This document shows positions 60,801 through 64,000 of a stretch of DNA of 64,000 nt, in pieces. Source of the DNA: Duganella sp. 1411 (GTDB taxonomy: Bacteria > Pseudomonadota > Gammaproteobacteria > Burkholderiales > Burkholderiaceae_D); NCBI RefSeq assembly GCF_017833525.1, contig NZ_JAFICD010000010.1:1-64000 (forward strand). The letters are read 5' to 3'. The notes under the pieces were generated by a model. The model was not told the origin of the DNA. It searched no databases and worked only from the letters and a program-made list of their open reading frames with translations. Within the stretch, counting starts at the first letter, position 1, and each line of letters starts with the position of its first letter. The translations under genes were made by a program, and so were the position numbers.

Positions 60801-63680
60801 GCCCTCACCACCGACCAGATCGGCGCCATCGGCACCGCCGGCATCGCCGCGCTGAGCGACCGCCAGGTGCGCGCGCTGACGGTCGACCAGGTCGCCGCGC
60901 TGGGCAACAACCAGGCGAAGGCGCTGTCGACCCGCGCCATCACCCTGCTCAGCGTCGACCAGTTCGCCGCGTTCGAGCCGGGCGACCTGGCGGCGTTGCG
61001 CACCGCGCAGATCCGCGCGCTCACGTCCGACGAGATCGCCAACATGAGCGACGCCCAGCTGCAGGCGCTGACGTCGGCCCAGGTGGCCGCGCTGAGCTCG
61101 GCCCAGCTGGGCTACCTGACGCCGGCGCAATTCGCGCTGCTCGACATGATCGCCTCGCTGAGCACGACCCAGGTGGCGGCGCTGAGCACCGACCGCATCC
61201 AGGCGCTCAGCGACACCCAGTTGACCGGGCTGAGCAGCAAACAGGTGGCCGCACTCACCAGCCGCCAGGTGCAGGCGCTGACCACGCACCAGATCCAGGC
61301 GCTGACGGCCGAGCAGTGGCGCGCGCTGGGCACGGCCGCGCTGCGCGGCCTGTCGAGCGAGCAGATCGCCGCGATGGAGATCGAGGACCTGGCGGGGCTG
61401 CGCACAGCCCAGTTCGCCAGCCTGACGACGGCGCAGATCGCCCAGCTGGGCGTCGACCAGTTCGGCGTGCTGTCCACGGCCGAGCTGGCCGCGCTGACGG
61501 CGGCCCAGATGAAGGCGGTCAGCAACGCCCAGCTGGCCGCGCTGACGAGTTTGTCGGCGTTCGGCGCCACGCAGATCGGCGCGCTGACGACGGCGCAGCT
61601 GGCCGCGCTGGCCATGGACCAGTTCACCACGCTGCGCACGGCCCAGGTGGCCGCGCTGACGGCGGCGCAGCTGCAGGGCGTCACCACCGACCAGTTGGCC
61701 GCGCTGAGCACGGCCCAGGTGCGCGCCATCGGCGCGGCCGCGCTGGCCGGCCTCAGCACCGACCAGATCGCCAGCATGGAGGTCGACGACATCGGCGCGC
61801 TCAGCGACGCCCAGGTCGACGCCCTGACCCGGCCGCAGATCGCGGCGCTGACCTTGGCCCAGGTCGCCGGCCTGAACACCTCGCAGATCGACGCCATCAG
61901 CGTCGGCGACATCGGCGCGCTGTCGAGCGACCAGCTCAACAGCCTGCGCACCTTGGCCGCGCTCAACGCCGGCCAGGTGGCGGCGCTGACGACGCAGCAA
62001 GTGGGCGCGATCGACGTCGACCACTTCGCCACGCTGCGCTCGACGCAGCTGGGCGGGCTGGCGCTGACCCAGGTGGCGCAGCTGACCGCCGCCCAGCTCG
62101 GCGCGCTGGGCACGCGCCAGATCCCGGGCCTGAACCTGCCGGCGCTGAGCACGCTGCAAATCGCCGCGCTCAGCGTGGCCTCGGTCGGCAGCCTGAACTC
62201 GGCGCAGCTGAGCGCGCTCAAGACCAACCAGCTGGGTGCGCTGACGATCGAGCAATTCTCGGCGCTGGGCACGCGCGCGCTGGCCGGGCTGGACGTGACC
62301 AAGGTGCGCGGCCTGAGCACCAGCCAGCTGGCCTCGCTCACCTCGCTCAACACCTTCACGGCCGGGCAGATGGTGGGCTTCACGTCGGCCCAGATTTCGG
62401 CGCTGGAGGCCGGCATGATCGGCGGCCTGCGCACCAACCAGCTGGCCGCGCTGGGCGCGGCGCAGGCGCTCGGCCTGACCACCGCCCAGATCGCGACGCT
62501 GGACGCGCCGCAGGTGGTGGCGCTGAACGCGGCCGTGTTCAACGCGCTCAACTCCGACCAGATCCAGGCGCTCGACGCCAACGACATCGTCGCGCTGCGC
62601 ACGGCGCAGGTGGGCGCGCTGTCGGCGGCGACGATCGCCAACCTGAGCGCACTGCAGGTGGCCTCGTTCTCGACGGCGCAGGTGCGCGCGCTCAAGGCGA
62701 CCCAGATCGCCGCGCTGACGTCGGACCAGATCGCCGCGCTGACGGTGGCCGAACTGTCGGCCTTCACGATGGTGCAGGCCGGCGCGTTCAGCGCCGACCA
62801 GCTGTCGGCGATGGCCGACGAGCAGCGCGCGGCGCTGCTGACCAGCCCGCTGATCCTCGACCTCGACGGCAACGGCGTGCGCACGCGCGACGTGGCGGCC
62901 GGGGTGCGCTTCGACCTGCACGCGGACGGCCACCAGGTCGCGACCGGCTGGGTCGGCCAAGGCGACGGCCTGCTCGCGCTCGACCGCAACCATGACGGCG
63001 CGATCAACGACGGCGGCGAGCTGTTCGGCACATCCACCGCCACGGCCGGCGGCGCCAAGGCGCGCGACGGCTTCGCCGCGCTGGCCGGGCTCGACGCCAA
63101 CGGCGACGGCGTGGTCGACCGCCAGGACGCGCAGTTCGGCGACCTGCGCGTGTGGGTGGACGCCAACGCGGACGGCATCAGCCAGGGCGACGAATTGCGC
63201 ACCTTGGACGCGCTGGGCATCGCCAGCCTTACGGTGGGCGCCACGGCGACCAGCGAACTGGACAACGGTAACTGGATCGGATTGCGCTCCAGCTACACCA
63301 GCACCGACGGCCACGTCGGGCAGGTGGCCGACGTCTGGTTCCGCGCCGAACGGGCGGCGCCGGCGAGCACGCCGGCAAGCTTGCAGGTAGGAACACCGGT
63401 GAGCACGCAAGTGAGTGCGCTGGCGCAGGCGCTGGGCGGCTACGCGTTGGCGCAGGCGGCCCAGGGCCAGTTGACGATGCCGGCGCCGTCCGGCGCGACG
63501 GCCGATGTCGGCGCGCGGTCCAACTCAAGCGGATTGAACGGCTTGAGCGGCAATATCGCCACGCTGGCCGAGCAAATCAAACGCTACGACGCCAGCACCG
63601 GTTTGAGCGGCAGCGCGACGGCGCACACCGACGAATGGTTCCGCAAAGCTAGCATCAACGGTATGCTGGCGGCGAAGTAA
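54813..63680 (+). CDS. giant octapeptide-repeat protein with calcium-binding-like C-terminal domain
   Basis: The 2955-residue protein has no Sec signal. Residues from about 5 to 2676 are roughly 320 tandem octapeptide units of the type [I/L/V]-x-A-L-[T/S]-T-x-Q. The units form superrepeats of 134 residues: 15 octads plus one 14-residue variant (for example S-L-A-P-L). One octad per superrepeat carries Glu (I-A-A-I-E-x-x-D). Residues about 2677-2955 form a different domain: L-I-L-D-L-D-G-N-G, D-R-N-H-D-G-A-I-N-D-G-G-E, D-A-N-G-D-G-V-V-D and D-A-N-A-D-G-I-S, calcium-binding-like loops known from type I-secreted giant proteins, though no RTX nonapeptides are seen. I do not recognise a function. 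A surface, secreted or filament role is inference. The start at 54813 follows GGGAGA by eight bases. Confidence 0.85.
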   Translation: MTSFITGMTTEVVASLTTARIASLTTEDIAAFSSDQFTALSTDQLRAIGTRQLGALTADGLAGLTTDQVQALSLPQVAALTTGQVALLSTDQLVALTTREMTALTSRQLNTLNGSQVAALESDDLRALQTVQIAALGSDQVAALSTDQLNALATRQLAALSTGAIRALGAGQLTSLATAAMARLTTQQINALTADQLAVVTTDQIAGLGSVQLAALATASLAVLTSDQIAAIETRDLVAMSGAQIALLNGDQLAGLSTDQVHALRSNAIAALTADQLPLLTTDQIVALTSLATLNSAQMAALTTDQIVALTTKTISVLDTRQLAALVPDQVQALTTDQIAGLTTAQVQALTTTMVAGLTSNQVAALETRDVAKLTSAQIRVLRDDQLAALTTDQMAALGSDNLAALLPAQLAVLSTDQIAALKSLAPLGTLQMTALTTDQIVSLETRDLVNLSSAQLAALTAEQIQALTAAQIVDLTAAQYRGLSTAMLNALTSAQIGQIETRDIAALQSAQVARLSTDQLVALGSDQFGALASAAVAALDTDQIGVLTSDQLNALTTLAMLTSAQITGLTTGQLASLTTRDLATLTSGQLRALSADQALALTTDQIVALSAAQLRALGAATLAALSTDQIAAIETRDIAGLDTVQLNGLTTDQIAALGTAQVAALGTAGTVALNSDQIAALSTDQIDALRFIDALATRQIHALTTSQVASITTTDFAKLATRQVGALDSDQLAALTTDQIVALNSAQLAALGAGAIAALTTDAIAAIETRDFRALRTAQLAQLTTDQIVALTTAQLTVLGTAGIRALGAEQLAVLNSDQIAALSGLAPLTSRQIAALTTDQLAQLGTADFAALLTSQIAALSVEQAAAMTSDQVRTMTTAQVRALGTDRIAALGTDRIAALRPDELVALSTRQLSALGSDQLDALSSQQLRALTTAEVAALTAAQIASLDDAQIDALATLAALTTKQLGAFSTDQLSHLNLADLRSLRSNQIAALNSDQLIALTTDQIAGLATAQWRGVSTANIGLLTTDQIVALGYTALASLSTRQVAALSTDQVAALTTNQITVLTTQEIAALTAEQKAALTTDQLGALASLASFSTAAIAALTTDQIASLSAGILVSLTTRQIAALTTDQIAALTTNAIVTLGTAQFRALGSDQIAALTSDQVPAIEIADLLALSTRQIAALSTDQLGRLTNVQFASLSTQDIAALTTRQIAALTTDQVASFANLAPLTSRQIAALTTDQIASLAPGRIATLRTNQIAGLTSAQVGALTTDQIVALSTAQVRSLGAATLAALTTDQVAAIEAVDIAALGTNQITALNSDQLAALTAGQFAALSTRALASLTGAQVAALSTTQIGSLASLAPLTTTQVRALTTDQIDSLGLGQIATLSTRQLNALASAQLQALTTDQIVALETRQVRGLATAALAALTTDQIAAIELADLVALRTDQVAALTTDQITALTLAQLSTMTSQEIGALTSRQIAVLSTAQFAALGSLASLSTRQIAGLSSDQIIALTPDQFAALRTAQIAAFSTAQIQYFTSDQIPALTTAQVRALSNGAIAALTTDQIVALAGDDLAALKTSQFVALTSDQLAALSTDQYGMLASAEIAAMTTRQIGYLSTDQIAALSSLKPLTSAQIAALSTDQLGAMAAERFATLGTKQLAALTKNQAGGLTAAQLIALSTGQIRAIGTGLLARLDPTLIAQIEVEDLAAFTTAQLRSLTTDQVVALTLDQLHALSSADIAAFSQNQLGAMTPEQAAALGNLADYTTAQIAAMSLARIAALTASDIELLSTRQIGALQTVQMTVLTADQLAALSPAQLGALSLPALATLTVDQIAAIEARDIPGLKTAQVQALSTDQLLAFTTDQIAALTSQEVASLKLTQLGVLTADQLHALVNLRALTTAQVRALTADQLQALLPEQIAALRTVQIAALSNTQAALLTTDQIVALTTAEIVSLSTRALAALTAEQVGAIEGADITALRSTQVMALTTDQIVALTTDQIGAIGTAGIAALSDRQVRALTVDQVAALGNNQAKALSTRAITLLSVDQFAAFEPGDLAALRTAQIRALTSDEIANMSDAQLQALTSAQVAALSSAQLGYLTPAQFALLDMIASLSTTQVAALSTDRIQALSDTQLTGLSSKQVAALTSRQVQALTTHQIQALTAEQWRALGTAALRGLSSEQIAAMEIEDLAGLRTAQFASLTTAQIAQLGVDQFGVLSTAELAALTAAQMKAVSNAQLAALTSLSAFGATQIGALTTAQLAALAMDQFTTLRTAQVAALTAAQLQGVTTDQLAALSTAQVRAIGAAALAGLSTDQIASMEVDDIGALSDAQVDALTRPQIAALTLAQVAGLNTSQIDAISVGDIGALSSDQLNSLRTLAALNAGQVAALTTQQVGAIDVDHFATLRSTQLGGLALTQVAQLTAAQLGALGTRQIPGLNLPALSTLQIAALSVASVGSLNSAQLSALKTNQLGALTIEQFSALGTRALAGLDVTKVRGLSTSQLASLTSLNTFTAGQMVGFTSAQISALEAGMIGGLRTNQLAALGAAQALGLTTAQIATLDAPQVVALNAAVFNALNSDQIQALDANDIVALRTAQVGALSAATIANLSALQVASFSTAQVRALKATQIAALTSDQIAALTVAELSAFTMVQAGAFSADQLSAMADEQRAALLTSPLILDLDGNGVRTRDVAAGVRFDLHADGHQVATGWVGQGDGLLALDRNHDGAINDGGELFGTSTATAGGAKARDGFAALAGLDANGDGVVDRQDAQFGDLRVWVDANADGISQGDELRTLDALGIASLTVGATATSELDNGNWIGLRSSYTSTDGHVGQVADVWFRAERAAPASTPASLQVGTPVSTQVSALAQALGGYALAQAAQGQLTMPAPSGATADVGARSNSSGLNGLSGNIATLAEQIKRYDASTGLSGSATAHTDEWFRKASINGMLAAK
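54846..62840 (+). repeat. 24-bp (8-codon) repeat array with 402-bp higher-order period
   Basis: The coding repeat has a 24-base basic unit (core GACCAGATCGCCGCGCTGAC) and a higher-order period of 402 bases. The Glu codon of the I-A-A-I-E octad falls at 55509, 55911, 56313, 56715, 57117, 58323, 58725, 59127, 59931, 60333, 60735, 60975, 61377 and 61779. These are multiples of 402 apart except one 240-base step. Confidence 0.9.
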
Positions 63681-63706
63681 GGCGTTCGGCGCCGGCCTTC
63701 AAAACC

Positions 63707-63740
63707 AAAGCGGCAAGCCCGATGCTTGCCGCTTTTTTTT
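63707..63740 (+). terminator. rho-independent terminator after the giant repeat gene
   Basis: AAAGCGGCAAG and CTTGCCGCTTT pair perfectly around a 7-base loop and are followed by more T, 26 bases after the stop codon. Confidence 0.93.
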
Positions 63741-64000
63741 GCTTCCTCCTTCCAGCAAAAAACTGGAGGGGACTATGTCACAGCGCCGTCCCAGCGCCGG
63801 TGGACGGCCGGGGCGGGCCATGGGCGCTCATCGCCCGCAAGTGTCGATAGTTGGCTAACGGGCCGGAGCGACATGGCGTTCAGGGCCGCGTGCGCATCCC
63901 CGAGGATGGCGAGGTTGTGTAGTGTTAACCGGGTGAGGTCGGCGGGTGCTCGGGCAAGGACTGCCTAGCCTTCGGTGCCACTGTTGCCGGCCATGCCTTG
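63741..64000. other. trailing stretch, no supported gene
   Basis: Several short frames exist, including a 27-codon frame at 63774 after GGAGGGG, but none has recognisable protein features. No RNA gene is visible. Confidence 0.4.

Noticed and set aside
54846..62840. Possible CRISPR-like array because of regular short repeats
   Set aside because: The repeats are coding octapeptides without unique spacers, in frame over the whole array.
63774..63857. Short 27-codon frame after a GGAGGGG
   Set aside because: It is too short and lacks composition or motifs supporting translation; the purine run may be chance.

Overview
The window looks like a chromosome segment of a GC-rich, motile betaproteobacterium of the Burkholderiales, most likely family Oxalobacteraceae (Massilia, Duganella or Janthinobacterium type). 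The grounds are the gmk-rpoZ-spoT block, a fliC/fliD/fliS/fliT plus fliE/fliF-fliR flagellar layout, a PEP-CTERM protein, REP/RAYT elements and a complete non-phosphorylative L-fucose cluster. Genus is inference from gene content only.

Layout. 1-2.4 kb: two small accessory proteins and an IS30-family element whose transposase has an in-frame amber codon. 2.5-14 kb: two divergent operons for deoxy-sugar catabolism. The leftward one carries a split altronate-dehydratase-like enzyme, an aldo/keto reductase, a FAH-family hydrolase, a FucP-like permease, an SDR, a sugar mutarotase and a secreted GH29 alpha-L-fucosidase. The rightward one carries an LgoD-like L-galactonate dehydrogenase, a tagaturonate-reductase-like enzyme, a fuconolactonase-like amidohydrolase and a GntR/FadR regulator. 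Together they could take L-fucose to pyruvate and lactate, and L-galactonate to 2-keto-3-deoxygluconate. 14-17.5 kb: an ABM-domain protein, a secreted GH42 beta-galactosidase behind a LacI-type palindrome, and a DUF72 protein. 17.6-21 kb: gmk, rpoZ, spoT. 21-28 kb: a RAYT gene between direct REP units, a tandem pair of periplasmic binding-protein-like genes whose leaders resemble that of greB, a PEP-CTERM protein, a frameshifted surface protein and greB. 27.6-31.9 kb: a small membrane protein, a NarL-type two-component pair and a diguanylate cyclase.

32-54.7 kb is flagellar: fliC, flaG, fliD, fliS, fliT, a FliK-like gene with a stand-alone FlhB C-terminal domain, and a YcgR brake. A short interruption follows (GlxA-type regulator, cysteine hydrolase, CAA microsatellite), then divergent fliE and the long fliF-G-H-I-J-K-L-M-N-O-P-Q-R operon. 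Sigma-28-like promoters can be read before fliC and fliD, and a perfect 13-bp stem-loop lies in the fliC leader.

The most unusual object is the last gene (54813-63680), 85 bp after fliR. It encodes a 2955-residue protein built of about 320 octapeptide units (consensus of the type I-A-A-L-T-T-D-Q), organised into superrepeats of exactly 134 codons (402 nt) over most of its length. It ends in an aspartate-rich, calcium-binding-like domain seen in type I-secreted giant proteins. Its function cannot be read from sequence; it is the best candidate here for undescribed biology.
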